From the NCBI GenBank assembly GCA_014529385.2, contig CM043968.1, positions 131,312,018 through 131,376,017 on the forward strand: DNA of 64,000 nucleotides. Reading direction: 5' to 3'. Shown here in pieces: positions 45,754-58,346 of the stretch. Made by a program: the position numbers and the translations under genes. How positions within the stretch are numbered: position 1 is the first letter of the stretch; each line of letters starts with the position of its first letter. The notes below the pieces were generated by a model that ran no database searches, was not told the DNA's origin, and saw nothing but the letters and a program-made list of their open reading frames with translations. Source of the stretch: Adiantum capillus-veneris. Taxonomy: Eukaryota; Streptophyta; Polypodiopsida; Polypodiales; Pteridaceae.

Positions 45754-47095
45754 CACTAGAATGGTAACAGGACACTTTTACGTCCTTGGATACTTTTGTG
45801 TCCTGTTAAGTGACCATTTTGCTTGAATTATTTGAAGAGTATGAAAATGAATTTCTAGGCGCTATATATCCACAAAGTTGCCTTATGAGCTGAAAAAAAC
45901 TTAGCATTTTTTTTGGAGTATCGATCTCACCATTAACCTTACTCTTGCACAACATTTTTGAACCTAAACTGTGTGAAAAAACGGGTCCTGTTTTTTGTTT
46001 TTTTTTTCAATTTTTGGCAACTATACCACTCTAAACTTTATGTTTGTAAGGTTTAGATGGCTAGGGGTTAGGCCCTCATAGTTCTCAACATGTTTTGATG
46101 CTTGTAGGGAGAGCTAAGTGTTAAAATTGAAAGTTATGACCAATTTACAAGAATTGCATAATCCTGTTTTTTGGCCAAAATTAGCACTTTCATGAATTTT
46201 TTGGTGGCTTTCTTGATATCCAAATTCAATTTTGATTGTGTAAGTGTAATGTATAACATAAAGCTAATCTTCCTTGAGTTTTGGGGGACCTAATATGCTA
46301 TATAGCATAGTATATGATGATGGTTGAGTTTTTTGATTGCTGAAGAATACGATACATTTTAGAGTATCAAGTATAACTTTCTCAATATTGCTAGTTTCTT
46401 AAGAAAATTGTTTGTATTTTGTAGGTAGTAACCATATCTAATCATAGACTACAAACTTGGCTAGATATTGAGTAGTTTCTATGGGTTTCTAGAGGTCATA
46501 ATGCTAAACCCAGTTTTTTCATGTTTGCTGTATTTAGCACTTTATCATTGCCCCCAAGGTTCCAATTGTAACAGATCCATTATCCTTTTGACATGCTCCA
46601 TGGCTCCTTTTGAATCCAAAGGCCCAAAGGTAACTAAGAAAACATGTATATAGTATCTGTATTGAGCGTGACTATAGAAACTTTGATGATAGGTCCGCAG
46701 AATGGCAAAAAATGCAACTTTTTTGTACCTATTTTTCTTGCCCAAAAAAACATTAGTGAGGTAAAATCAACCATATGTTTTGGTCACCAACCCATTGAAG
46801 TTAACGGGACATTTTATCTCAGGTCCTACAAAAATCCCCACTCTTATTTATATGCAATCAACCGTAAGAAATTGTTGTTTTGGGCAAAATGCACTGGTCC
46901 ATCAACTTTGGAGGCTTGGAGTGACCAAGGGATGAGAAAAATTACAAGTTTCTCATTTTTTCCATATGTATTAGTTATTGAACTATAAGCTCATGAAAGG
47001 ATTTTTCAAAATGAGTGGATCTACTATGGTTTTGGAATTTTTTCCCAAAACCCTGAAAGGACACTTTTATGTCCTGTTAGGTTACCATTCTAGTG
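45754..47095. mobile_element. piggyBac-like non-autonomous element, 1342 bp
   Basis: Ends are CACTAGAATGGTAAC and its complement, and the flanks are TTAA on both sides (45750-45753 and 47096-47099). TTAA duplication with CAC/CCC-TAG termini is the hallmark of piggyBac. Just inside both ends lie AGGACACTTTTA-type repeats in inverted arrangement (45767-45815 and 47058-47080). No transposase is encoded: the longest frames show no similarity. Class I or other TTAA-duplicating elements cannot be fully excluded. Confidence 0.7.
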
Positions 47096-47819
47096 TTAAA
47101 GATCTCTTTTACTTTATCATGCCTTCTCATGTACAATCTTACCAAACCAAAAAAGAATTACATTTTAAATGCCTACAAATCTTATTTAACTTATTAAACA
47201 ATCTTAGAATATGGTAGACCTAGAGTGCTCTTACACATCAACAAATAAAAAAGTCCAAATTTCTTTTCATTGACTTTGATAAACATACATTCATGAATAG
47301 CTTGCAGGGGTAGTGTGGTTATAGTTCTTGCATCCATTCCATGACATGGTATGCTCATGGGGTGACCTATCACATTAAAATATCTTTGGTGGGTGTGCCC
47401 TCATGTTAGGAAAGGGTGTGTTGTTGATGGAAAGATGTTGTATTGTCCTACCTAGAGATCTCTCCATGTTAGCATAATGTTTCTTGGTGTAGTGGGAGCC
47501 ACATTTCTTGAGGAGAGCTTTGTGTCACCGTAAAAGATTCATGTTCTGCCAATTCCTTGAGCCATTGTTGCAAACACCACCACTCAACTAGCATAGTAAG
47601 AGGTCACATTGTACCATGACGTGTTAGAGACATGCTCTTCAAATAGAAACATGTATGAATTCAACATTTGCAATCTGTATAATAAAGACACTTGTTAAGT
47701 ATATGTTGTTCAAATTTGCGAGTATTTCCATCCAATTGGTAATAAACAATCCTAAAGTATACATTACAATGAGATTACCTACTTCCAATAAGTTGTTTTA
47801 GAGAAAAGAGGTGATACAT

Positions 47820-48147
47820 AACCTCTCTAACCTTTGACCTTTCACTATTTGACACTCATCAATTTCAGCACTAAAGCAACCTTTGTTCCAAGCACTGCAA
47901 AACAAGGAGAGGCAAGACCTTAGACTTCAAAGTCTATGATAAAAAAAACACAACCAAAAGTAAGAAGTATATTGTTCCCTTGCACCAAGGGGTGTTCTTT
48001 CAAATATGAGATCGTCTTGGCAAGCGTCATAATGTGGGCATCCTTTTCCTCCATTTTTTGTAGGAGAGTTTCAACGTCTGTCTCCGAAGAGGTAATACTT
48101 TGTTGTAATGCCATTGCTTTGAGCTGAAGCGATTGACATCCGTGCAT
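47820..48147 (-). pseudogene. Fossil of the transposase-like gene
   Basis: A coiled-coil segment from ATG 48147 (ETLLQKMEEKDAHIMTLAKT) resembles the coiled coil of the 2320-5193 gene. After an acceptor TTTTGCAG|, from 47894, the sequence reads VLGTKVALVLKL then, in another frame, DECQIVKGQRLERL. This parallels exon 3 of that gene (VLEGKLVFVLKLDECVIVKG and KLERM). The equivalent of exon 2 is absent and the rest has decayed. It shows the family is older and more widespread than the two edge copies. Confidence 0.65.
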
Positions 48148-48249
48148 TTAGAAATGCAAAGAAGCACATGCACCCATAGAAAAATGCTTGAAATATCCTA
48201 ACGAGCTAGCTTCTCCCCCTCTATGTTGTTCAAGTTGCTCCGCAGAGCA

Positions 48250-48525
48250 AGCAAGTGTGTGAAGGATTATAGGTTGAGGTCAAAGTGATTCATGACCAAA
48301 GTGCACAGCGAAGGAATGATGTAATTGAGGATTTTTAGTTGGAGGTTAGTGGTGGTAAGCAGATACCTGAACCTAAAGATGATCTTTCAAATACTCAAGT
48401 TGATGTGAAGAGTGATGAACAAGTGGATTTTGAGGATGAAGATGAAAAAGTATAGATTGAGGTAGACACCTTTGGTGCATCAACTCTCATAGAAGATGAG
48501 AGATTGACTACTGATTTGTCCTAAA
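48250..48525 (+). pseudogene. CACTA TNP2 acidic tail fragment
   Basis: Plus-strand frames read SNTQVDVKSDEQVDFEDEDE and DTFGASTLIEDERL, with stops, like the acidic tails after DUF4216 at 33664 and 58347. It directly precedes a CACTA second ORF, in the usual CACTA gene order. Confidence 0.5.
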
Positions 48526-48684
48526 AACTCTTTTGTAAAACTCTTTTAATTAGTCTACAACATTGGATAGATATAATGAGTTGTGTTGCAGCTTTGTTTC
48601 TTTATTATTTGCATTGCTTAAGCTGTTCTTTTATAAATATATGAACTAATGTATTGTATATGTGTTATTTGTGTATCTGTAGCC

Positions 48685-49490
48685 ATGGCCAATGACAACG
48701 ATACATTCCCTCCTAGTTTTAGTTTTCCAGTCACTTTGGTCGGCATGTCACCAGAGAAGATGGATTCCTTTTTGTCAAAATTTACATCACAGCAGGTTGC
48801 TTATGCACAAAACCTTTGGGGATCTAGTCCCTCTAGACCTAGTATGGTTGTCCCTATACCTAGGACTAGTGTGTCCCCTACACCGACCGGCCCTACACCT
48901 CAGTCGAGTGTGCCAATTACACCGACGGTTCGTTCTTCTTTGAGACAAGGTAGGCCTCATTCTGGAGGAGGTGGTTGTTGTGGTAGTGGTTCTACCCATG
49001 CGTCTACACCATTGAGAGAGTGTCCACCACTCTCTTCAGTAGATAGTTCACCAATTAACACACCACGTATATCTTGGGGATCCCACGAGTATGATCCTAG
49101 CAAATGTGTACAAGACCAAGGATGGAGCTATTGTGGTAGATAGGGTCAAAAAGGCCATGCAACAGAGGATTTGGTAGCCTTATATAGTTCAGTTGGCCAC
49201 TCTATGATGGATATTTGGGATGATGAAAGAAATAATCACATTGTCAAGCCCATTCACCCAAAGAGTACATACTGACAGAGGGGTACAATCCAGTCTTGAA
49301 TGATTGGATCTGGAGCGTGGCGATTGCCACAATGTCACACCATCTATCAGAGACAAGAAACGGGTACATGGATGGCAGTCCAAATCTGGCATGGTTAGAT
49401 ACAAGGGAGTGGGTGGGGATTGCACGAGAGACACATGACAATCCTGAGATTTCAACAACAAAGAGATATAGCTAGAGCAAGGTTGGAGTC
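48685..49490 (+). pseudogene. CACTA second ORF, plant transposase type, broken
   Basis: ATG at 48685 follows an acceptor-like TCTGTAG. The N-terminal part has MSPEKMDSFLSKFTSQQVAY, Thr/Pro-rich sequence and SGGGGCCGSGSTHASTP, closely parallel to the ORF at 32078-33391. The frame breaks after ISWGSHEYD near 49100. Later pieces read VVDRVKKAMQQRI and NPVLNDWIWSVAIATMSHHL. It belongs to a plus-strand CACTA element whose 3' end is at 51013. Confidence 0.75.
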
Positions 49491-49799
49491 TTTTGGAGCA
49501 TCACACCTTGAGAGTGGGGGCTACGATACTCTTCGACATGTGTTTGTAAGTATTATATGTATGCTTTAAATTGCCGGAAATGTATATGTTATTTAAATAT
49601 TTATCTTATGGTTAATTGTTTTTTTTGCAGAAAGTTTCCATGAAGTACCCTCCAACACGCCAAGAGGAGGCATTACCATGAGGGTGACATCCTCTACATA
49701 TATACTTTTTTGTAGTTGTGGTCATCTTGATATAGTTGTGCTCATTCATTGTATACATGTACAGTTTGACTTTTATGTTTGTGGTTTTGCATTTAGTTT

Positions 49800-50520
49800 A
49801 CGATTATGATTATGATTGGAAATTAGGTTATGGTTACAGTTTCGTAATTATAGTATGGCAATCATGTTATGGTTATGGTATGGCAATCAGGTTATGGTTA
49901 TGGTTTTGCAATTATGGTATGGTAATCATGTTATGATTATGGTACGGCAAGTAGGTTATGAAACCCAAGTTGGGTAAAAGCGTGGTTTGGTGGTACAAAA
50001 AAAGGACCTATTTGACTTCTACCAATGAAAAAGTGGGGACTGGTAAAATTTTTGTAGTTTAGGTCAAAACTTTTCGGACCTGGTGGTTTTAGATTCTCGT
50101 TTTGAAGATCTATCCATTGATATATAGTATGATAGGTAGTTTTCATGTGACATGTAGAAATTGTAGCTCAAAGATTTGTCAAAGGTGTTGTCAAGGACAA
50201 TCCTTTTTGTACCACCAAAGCGTTCTTTTAGTGGGTTATGGTTTTGCAAATATGGTTTGGCAATGAGGTTATGGTTTTGCAATTATAATATGGCAATCAT
50301 GTTATGGTTATGGTATGGCAAGCAGGTTATGGTTATGGTTTTGCAAATACGGTTTGACAATCAGGTTATGGTTATGGTATGGCAAGCAGGTTATGGTTAT
50401 GGTTATGATTTTTCAAATATGGTTTGGCAATCACCTTATGGTTAAGGTATGGAAATTACGTTATGGTTATGGTATGGCAATCAGGTTATGATTATGGTTT
50501 TGCAATTATGATGTGAATAT
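49800..50520. repeat. GGTTATGG-type minisatellite
   Basis: Irregular repeats built on GGTTATGGTTATGG, TTTTGCAATTATGG and TATGGCAATCA. It is the subterminal repeat zone of the CACTA 3' end. Confidence 0.85.
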
Positions 50521-50980
50521 CGTAACAGTTTTTGAGTTATGTTATATTTATGGTTTAAGAATCTTCTTGTCATTATGGTTACGGTTTTCAAATCATGGTA
50601 AAGTTCTTGCTTGAAATGTTCATAATGTTATACTTGCGGTTTTCAAGTCATGTTTTACTTATGGTCAGAAAATCTTCATGTCGATGTGCCTACGGTATCA
50701 GTTCCCAGCCCTCTCTGTCCAGAACATTTTTTGTAGGTTTTGGCGTCGATACAGGTGTCAGAATGTGCCTTGAAATAGGCATCGATATGCACACTGTTAT
50801 CAATGCTGGAATGATATTAAAAAAAATGACGCTTATTTCAACGGTTATACCTACGCTCATTTCACCGTTTATTCCGATGACAAGTATACTAGCATTCATA
50901 CCATCAATACGATACGGATGTTGATATAGATGCTTATACCAGGGCTTTTGCTTCTGCAACCAAAATTATTATCATCGATA

Positions 50981-51013
50981 CACGTGTCGATATTCGCACG
51001 ACGTGTTGTAGTG
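50981..51013 (+). repeat. CACTA 3' terminus, copy 1
   Basis: The complement begins CACTACAACACGTCGTGC. It differs from the CACTACAAGAGG family at 31442, so at least two CACTA families are present. Confidence 0.75.
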
Positions 51014-51335
51014 CAACCAAAAAATCCCTTGATGCTGTAGCCATTTCGAATGTCTCAGTAGTGTCCTTAGGGCTACAAACTTCACCTTCATGTTACTCTA
51101 GTATAAAAACATGAGGAAATGAAGTTCCTTCATCCTCTACAACCCAAGTTGACTTGGTTCATGGATTAAGAGACCAGTAGCAAGTCCTCTAATGGTGGTT
51201 GTGGCCCTGCATTGTGGGATAGCAACAACATTGGGAGATTAGAGTTGATTGAGTAGCAAACATACAATCCAGAGTAAAACCTGCAGGCTACAACGAGGCC
51301 TTTGCAGGTCATCCGGATTCATTGTACACTTTAAT

Positions 51336-51340
<5 letters not shown>

Positions 51341-51375
<35 letters not shown>
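51341..51375. repeat. (CT)n microsatellite
   Basis: 35 bp of CT. Copy 2 has CT followed by a long GT tract at the same place (54451-54539). Confidence 0.95.
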
Positions 51376-51378
<3 letters not shown>

Positions 51379-54113
51379 CAGATTATATTGTTGTGCATAA
51401 TCACAAAAGGTTGATAGATGGCACAAATACTTGTTATCCAAGCCTTCACATGGACCATCGTGGTCTCTTTCTACCATGACAAAATCCATGCCGCCCCTAT
51501 CACAGTGACTCAATGTGCATCTATCAATCTGAGAGGATGGTCATCCATCATGCTTATTTGCTTCGAGGAAGAGCCCTCTTGGCTTGTCAAAGGTGGACGA
51601 ATGTGTAAAGCTTCTCCTTCTAAATGATGCGCTTGGAACATGTTCAAATGTCATAAGTCCCTCAAGGCTTTCTCTACAAACTCTTGCAACAACAAGCATG
51701 CAGGTACAGGTCCACTGCAATTAGGGGGGCTCTCTTGAGGAGCCTCTACGGCATGGAGCTAAAAAATCACAGAACACTATTGGCACTCGGATCAAAGCAC
51801 GAACCTAAAAGTTTTACTTATTGCAAGAAGGGTACGATTTAATCGAGCTTTGATCTACAGAGTCCGACACAGGAAAAGGAGAAGCATGAATTTTGAATCC
51901 CAAAAAGCAAGATTACATACCTCAGCAAACAAGGATGGTAAGGATTAGTAGGTAGAGTAAAAAAAAGATGCACGGGTCTGCGTTGAGGCTGAGCGAGGAC
52001 CGAGTCGAGAATGCGTGAGGACTTGGAGAGGATGGCTCAGCAATCAACATGCTTGAGAGAGAGGAGTCACTAGTGCCTGGGCCTTGTGCTATGAGCATGA
52101 GATAATCACAAGCAAGTCTGAGGCATCCTCAAAGAAGACGACTCAAGGAGTCAAAAATCAGGAGCTAGTCGTAAGTGCACTCCAAGCCTGCGAGTCACGA
52201 CTCACCACTCACGAACCTCAATTATTGGCCGAAAAATTGAAATGCAAAATCATGAGATGCATTATTCATTAATGCAGCTCCAGTCTCCAGGGACCTGTAA
52301 TCAGTAATAAGTGAGAATACCTATACGCATACTACTAAATAGACTATACCACAAGTTCACAGTATGCATGCATATGTGTGTGTGTGTGTGCGTGCACATG
52401 TGTGCGTGTGTGTGTATGTGTCTGTGTGTGTGTGACATCTTACTCCTTATACTTGGGCTTAGCCCAATACAAAAGCTTCATGGTGAAGCCTTTATGGACT
52501 ATCCTAAGCTTCATTTGATGCCTAAGATGCCAATGACGCCCAAAATGGCCTCCAATTTAAGGCCGGGGCTGGGGCCGGAGCCCGGGGCGGGGGGATTGAG
52601 TGGCAGTGATGTGGGTCCTTGAGGGACCATCTCTCCTCTTGGTCCCTTGCTGAGGTAAATCTAGAAGCACTTTTTGCACATTGCTCTTTGGTAGACAGTC
52701 TCCTTTTGGACCCCTATTGAGATGCAACCATTTCTCCTTTTGGTCCCCTATTGAGATAGGTCTAGAAGCACTTACCTATATCCTAACTCATGTTCCCCTT
52801 TTACCTTCCCATATTAAGTGATCAATTTAATATGATAAAATCGTTTGGAAAAGTTGGATATTATATTATATGACAATGAGGGTGACATCCTCTATATATG
52901 TAATTTTTTGTAGTTGTGGTCATGTTGATACAGTTGTGCTCATTCATTGTATACATGTACAATTTGACGTTTATGTTTATGGTTTTTCATTTAGTTTACG
53001 ATTATGATTATGATATGGCAATTAGGTTATGGTTATAGTTTTGCAATTATGGTATGACAATCAGGTTATGGTTATGGTTTTGCAATTATGGTATGGAAAT
53101 CATGTTATGGTTTTGGTATGGCAAGCAGGTTATGGTTATGGTTTTGCAGATATGGTTTGGAAATTAGGTTATGGTTATGGTTTTGCAATTATAGTACGGC
53201 AATCATGTTGTATGGAGAACAGGTTATGGTTATGGTTTTGCAAATATGGTTTGACAATCAGGTTATGGTTATAGTTATGGTTATGGTATGGCAAGCAGGT
53301 TATGGTTATGGTTTTGCAAATATGGCTTGGCAATCACTTTACGGTTTTGCAAATATGGTTTGGCAATCACGCTATGGTTATGGTATGGCAATCAGGTCAT
53401 GGTTATGGTTTTGCAATTATGTTGTGAATATCGTAACAGTTTTTGAATTATGGTACATTTATGGTTTAAGAATCTTCTTGTCATTATGGTTATGATTTTC
53501 AAATCGTGGTACAGTTCCTGCTTGAAAACGTTCATAATGTTATACTTGCGGTTTTCAAGTCATGTTTTAACTATGGTTAGAAAATCTTCATGTCGATGTG
53601 CCTATGGTTTGGGAGTCGAGGTTATGGTTATATTTTCGAAAACTTGTCATGTTTAAGCTTTTTATTTTTGGTTTTGTTATACTTACAATTTTAATCATTT
53701 GTATTGAATGTACCTCTCGCTCTTCAGCGTCAAACTTTAGGTGGAGTGCGGTTGCTTTTGCACTCTTCCTTTAGGAAGAGAGGGTTGGTTCCTGGTGTTT
53801 TTGTACATGCAGCATCAGTTCCCAGCCCTCTCTGTCCAGAAACAATTTTGTAGGTTTTGGTGCCGGTACAGGTGTCAGAATAGTCTAGATCTGGTATATC
53901 CCTTGCAATAGGCGTCGATATGCACACTATTATCAGCATTGGAATGAAAAAGAAAAATTGGCACTTATTTCAACGGGTATACCTACGCTCATTGCACCGT
54001 TTATTCGGATGATAAGTATACTAGCGTTCTCATACCAACAATACAATAACGACGTTGATATCGACGCTTATACAAGGCTTTTTATTCTTAAAACAAACTT
54101 ATTGTTGTCGATA

Positions 54114-54146
54114 CACGTGTCGATATTCATGCGACGTGTTGTAGTG
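54114..54146 (+). repeat. CACTA 3' terminus, copy 2
   Basis: CGACGTGTTGTAGTG ends at 54146, as in copy 1. Confidence 0.75.
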
Positions 54147-54447
54147 CAACCAAAAAAGCCCTTGATGTTGTAGCCATTTCAAATGCCTCAGTAGTGTCCT
54201 TAGGGTTGCAAACTTCACCTTCATGTTACTCTAGTATGAAAACAGGAGGAAACAAAGGTCCTTCATCCTCTACAACCCGAGTTGACTTGGTTCACGGATT
54301 AAGAGACCAGTAGCAAGTCCTCTAATGGTGGTTGTGGCTCTGCATTATGGGACAACAACATCATTAAGAGATTAGAGCTCATTGAGTAGCAAACATACAA
54401 TCTAGAGTAAAACCTGCACGCTACAACGAGGCCTTTGTAGGTTTTGT

Positions 54448-54450
<3 letters not shown>

Positions 54451-54539
<89 letters not shown>
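54451..54539. repeat. (CT)n(GT)n microsatellite
   Basis: CT to 54482 and GT to 54539. Confidence 0.95.
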
Positions 54540-55025
54540 ATATTATATTGTTGTGCATAATCACAAAAGTTGATAGATGGCACAAATACCTATTATACAA
54601 GCCTTCATATGAACCATCGTTGTCTCTTTCTACCATGACAAAATCCATGCAGTCGAGAATGCATGAGGACTCAGGAGAGGATGGCTCAGGAATCAGCATG
54701 CTTGAGAGAGAGGAGTCACTAGTGCCTAGGCCTTGCTCTATGCACATGAGATAATCACCAGCAAGCAAGGAGCTCGAGCATCCTCGAAGAAGACGACTCA
54801 AGGAGTCAAAAATTAGGAGTGAGTGGCAAGTGCACTGCGAGCCTGCGAGTCACGACTCACCACTCACGAACCTCAATGGTTGGCCGAAAAATTAAATTGC
54901 AAAATCATGAGACGCATTATTGATTAATGCTCCAGCCTCCAGGGACCTGTAATAAGTAATAAGTGAGAACACCTATACGCATACTACTAAATAGACTATA
55001 CCACAAGTTCACATTATGCATGCAT

Positions 55026-55026
55026 A

Positions 55027-55067
<41 letters not shown>

Positions 55068-55072
55068 GTGTC
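55026..55072. repeat. (GT)n microsatellite
   Basis: GT tract with a GCGCGCG interruption. The equivalent in copy 1 is at 52375-52435. Confidence 0.9.
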
Positions 55073-55295
55073 ACCTTACTCCTTATACTTGTGCTTAGCC
55101 CAATACAAAAGCTTCATGGTGAAGCCTTTATGGACCATCCTAAGCTTCATTTGATGCCTAAGATGCCAATGACGCCCAAAATGGCCTCCAAATTAAGGCC
55201 GGGGCTCCTCGTCATTATATGGCACGGCTCTAAGCCAGAGGGGATCTAGGGCCCAAATTTGGGGCGCGAGACGGCTTTAATCTCCGCCGTCATAT

Positions 55296-55400
55296 CACAA
55301 AGTGAACTAGGGGTGGGTGAACTAGGGGTGAACTAAGGGTGAACTAAGGACGGGTAAGCTAGGGGTGGGTGAACTAGGGGTGAACTAGGGGCGCTTAAAC
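55296..55400. repeat. GTGAACTAGGG minisatellite
   Basis: Seven to eight copies of GGTGAACTAGGG or GGTGAACTAAGG with variable spacers. Confidence 0.85.
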
Positions 55401-55458
55401 TACGGTATGATCATGTGCCATGCCAACATGGACAACGACACGCGCTAGCATGGTGGTA

Positions 55459-55845
55459 GGTGGCACAAATACCTATTATACAAGCCTTCATATGAACCAT
55501 CGTTGTCTCTTTCTACCATTACAAAATCCATGCAGTCGAGAATGCATGAGGACACAGGAGAGGATGGCTCAGGAATCAACATGCTTGAGAGAGAGGAGTC
55601 ACTAGTGCCTGGGCCTTGCTCTATGCACATGAGATAATCACTAGCAAGCAAGGAGCTCGAGCATCCTCGAAGAAGACGACTCAAGGAGTCAAAAATCAGA
55701 AGTGAGTGGCAAGTGCACTGCGAGCCTGCGAGTCACGACTCACCACTCACGAACCTCAATGGTTGGCCGAAAAATTAAAATGAAAAATCATGAGACGCAT
55801 TATTGATTAATGCTCCAGCCTCCAAGGACCTGTAATCAGTAATAT
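55459..55845 (+). repeat. Third copy of part of the duplicated flank
   Basis: It matches 54575-54955 almost throughout, from GGTGGCACAAATACC or ATGGCACAAATACC to CAGTAATA. Confidence 0.85.
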
Positions 55846-55852
55846 GCACAAA

Positions 55853-56086
55853 TTATCTGTCAAAAATAACTTCACTTGCAAAAAGGAGTTTCTGAATGAT
55901 ATCCTCGACACAAGCAAGAAAAGTATCCATGTCATCTTCCTCTTGCATAATCTTTGACTCCAGCTCTTTATACAGTAATGTAATTTTAGCCTCATTGCAA
56001 CTTACATAAAGACCAATCAAAGTATCCCAAGCCTTTGTCATTGATTTTATTGATAAATGTGAGGAGTGATATTGTGTTTCACACAT
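55853..56086 (-). pseudogene. Ty1/copia gag fragment (UBN2 type)
   Basis: SIKSMTKAWDTLIGLYVSCN, ITLLYKELESKIMQEEDDM and DTFLACVEDIIQKL fit the copia gag pattern (AKEAWDKL...L...LKMQEG..I..FL). No other part of the element is visible nearby. Confidence 0.75.
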
Positions 56087-56089
56087 AAT

Positions 56090-58340
56090 GCAATCAATGC
56101 ATGCGCCTAAGCATCTCTAATATCCCAACAAGATTGCATAGTTGTAGGCAAAACCAACTCTAACAACAACAAACATGCTAGAACCCGCAACATCCTCAAT
56201 AGATCCTGTATCCATAGAAGGTGGATGTGAATCAATGTCTTGCACAACATTATACACAAGAACATGCGTCATCAGATAAGCCCGCATTGGGTAGTTTCCC
56301 CATCCAATTTTTCCTCAACACAGCGAACATCTTGAAATCATTTATGTTATTGTCAACCAATGCGAGTGATTTTGTTCTGCAAGCTGAACTAGCTTACTGG
56401 CAACCAATAATTATGCAACTGGTCCTTTTTTTTTTAGAGAACATGAAATATATTAAAGAAAATAAAATTAAATACAACTTTTCCTCACACGTGGGGAGAG
56501 AGACATCCCTTCAAAAGAAAAACAAGCTAGAGTTCTAGGCAGGCAAAAGCCATAACTAATCTCCCTCCAGAGTAGATCTTAAGCATAAGATCCTTCCAAA
56601 GATGCTATCTACGATTTTTTTGGAGAAGATGCAGGGGCCATTGGAAACATCTTGCATCTGATTGATACAAGAGATAAAGTAAGTTTCTTTATCTGTATGA
56701 CAAAGGGGTTGGAGTTTTCCTCCATTTTTTGCTTGAACATTGTTTCTATCTTTTGAGACTAGCAAGCCCACGGGTACACCAGTCTCCACATATTCCAGAG
56801 TGAAATATCTATCCTAACATGTACACCCATTGTTTAGAGCACCAATTGAGGCCCCACTTCTTGTTTTAACTTACTTTCCAGTTTCTCATCAAATTCTAGT
56901 ATGCAGGAGAACTTCTTGTAGTCCTTCCAAGCATATTGTTGCAGATAGATTTCCTTGTTGTGCCTAAATTTTGAACTCATTTGTAGAAGTATCAACTTAT
57001 CCAACCTGCAAACAATTTCTTCAAGACAGCCAAAAGAAATGTTGAAAAGGTTACAAATCTAGATAGGGGTTAGCCAATGCCCCCAATTTCTCCCCCTAGC
57101 TCATCTGCACCATAAGATACAACCCGCTACACTCATGTGTGCTACTAGAACTTTCCTCTTCTAATTGAATATAATTGAGGCTTTGTACAAAATATTTCGC
57201 GAGACTTGTGTTAAAAGAAAAAATATACTTTACCTTGCGCAACTCGTTTTTGTTTCACTGTCAACACTACTGAGAGAAAAAGCCATTTTTAAAACCTTGT
57301 TCCGCAAGGTGAACTAGCTAATTACTGGTAGCCAAAATTTATGCAATTGGTCTTGCTTGGTGGGTGTTGCTATAGAACATCCATATAAATTATGTGTGTT
57401 TCCCTCTGTTTTGCTTGTGAATAAAAATTAAAGAACATTATTTCAAATTTTAAAAAATTAAAAAAAAGATACTAAACATGAAATTACGAAGAGGAAGCTC
57501 CGTCCTAGAGTTATGCTTGCACCTCCATGTAAAGCAAGCACCATTAGAGATGAGAAGCCAAACATGGGGATACATCTTTTGTTGAGGCATGGGTATGATA
57601 GAGTGAGGTGTGCCCACATTTTACCACATTATAGCACCTATGTTAGTTTCTTCAAGCTCTATCTTTGCAATAATATGCACGTGGCCTACACTTTTGCAAG
57701 AATCTTTCTTATTCTCTCGCTTATCGTAGACATTTCTTCTTTTATTTTACTGTCTTTATTACTGCTTCTACTATCACACACTTCCCCTAAATAGCACACA
57801 CATTTCACTCGAGCAGCTGTATCAATGCACTCTTTGCATATTTTGACAGGCTTTATGTAGTGGTACCAAAGAGCTCTCTTGTCACAAAAAGGTGTTGAGC
57901 AAGGAGCACAATAAAGAAGTTCGATCTTCTTCAAAGCCCTCTTGCACTACGTACAACACAAAGCGCTAGCTTCACTTGCACCCATAACACTTCACAATAA
58001 CAATGCTTCTTAGAAAAATGCAAAGCATTTGTAATTTTTCATAAATAATTGCTCCAAAAAAATATAGATATTTTGACATCAATTAAGTTAATCACACCCA
58101 CTTGATTAACATAACTTAACATGTTTCAAAAGATTAGAAATAGAAGAGGTGGGGATAGAGAGAGATGAATGGACGACACGACAAAAAAACAAATCATAAC
58201 TTAAAGTATACAAAATGTTTATGAATCACCTTCCAAAAGATCTCTACAAGAAGCATCATCCAATTCTAAGCCCAGGGCTCCTAAATCAATAAAGAGAGAA
58301 ATAGAATTACCATTTTTGTGGATGTGTTGGCTTCATCATC
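56090..58340. other. Unassigned region
   Basis: No family recognised. An 82-codon minus ORF at 57686-57934 has CAPCSTPFCDKR and KICKECIDTAARVKCVC, a cysteine pattern that could bind zinc. It is too short to assign. Confidence 0.4.
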
Positions 58341-58346
58341 TTCGAA

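Larger units (their letters stand above)
49675..52570 (+). repeat. Duplicated CACTA 3' end and flank, copy 1
   Basis: It matches 52874-55207 in the same order. It contains the GGTTATGGTTATGGTATGGC minisatellite (about 49800-50520), the CACTA 3' terminus GTGTTGTAGTG ending at 51013, and 1.55 kb beyond the terminus. Because flanking DNA is included, the copy arose by segmental duplication, not transposition. Confidence 0.88.
52874..55207 (+). repeat. Duplicated CACTA 3' end and flank, copy 2
   Basis: It matches 49675-52570 but lacks about 510 bp present in copy 1 (near 51490-51995). It includes the minisatellite (52990-53450), the CACTA terminus at 54146 and its flank. Both copies end at AAATGGCCTCCAA.TTAAGGC. 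Confidence 0.88.

Noticed and set aside
49800-50520. CRISPR-like or regulatory array
   Set aside because: Irregular GGTTATGG minisatellite with no fixed repeat and spacer lengths, in a plant transposon end.
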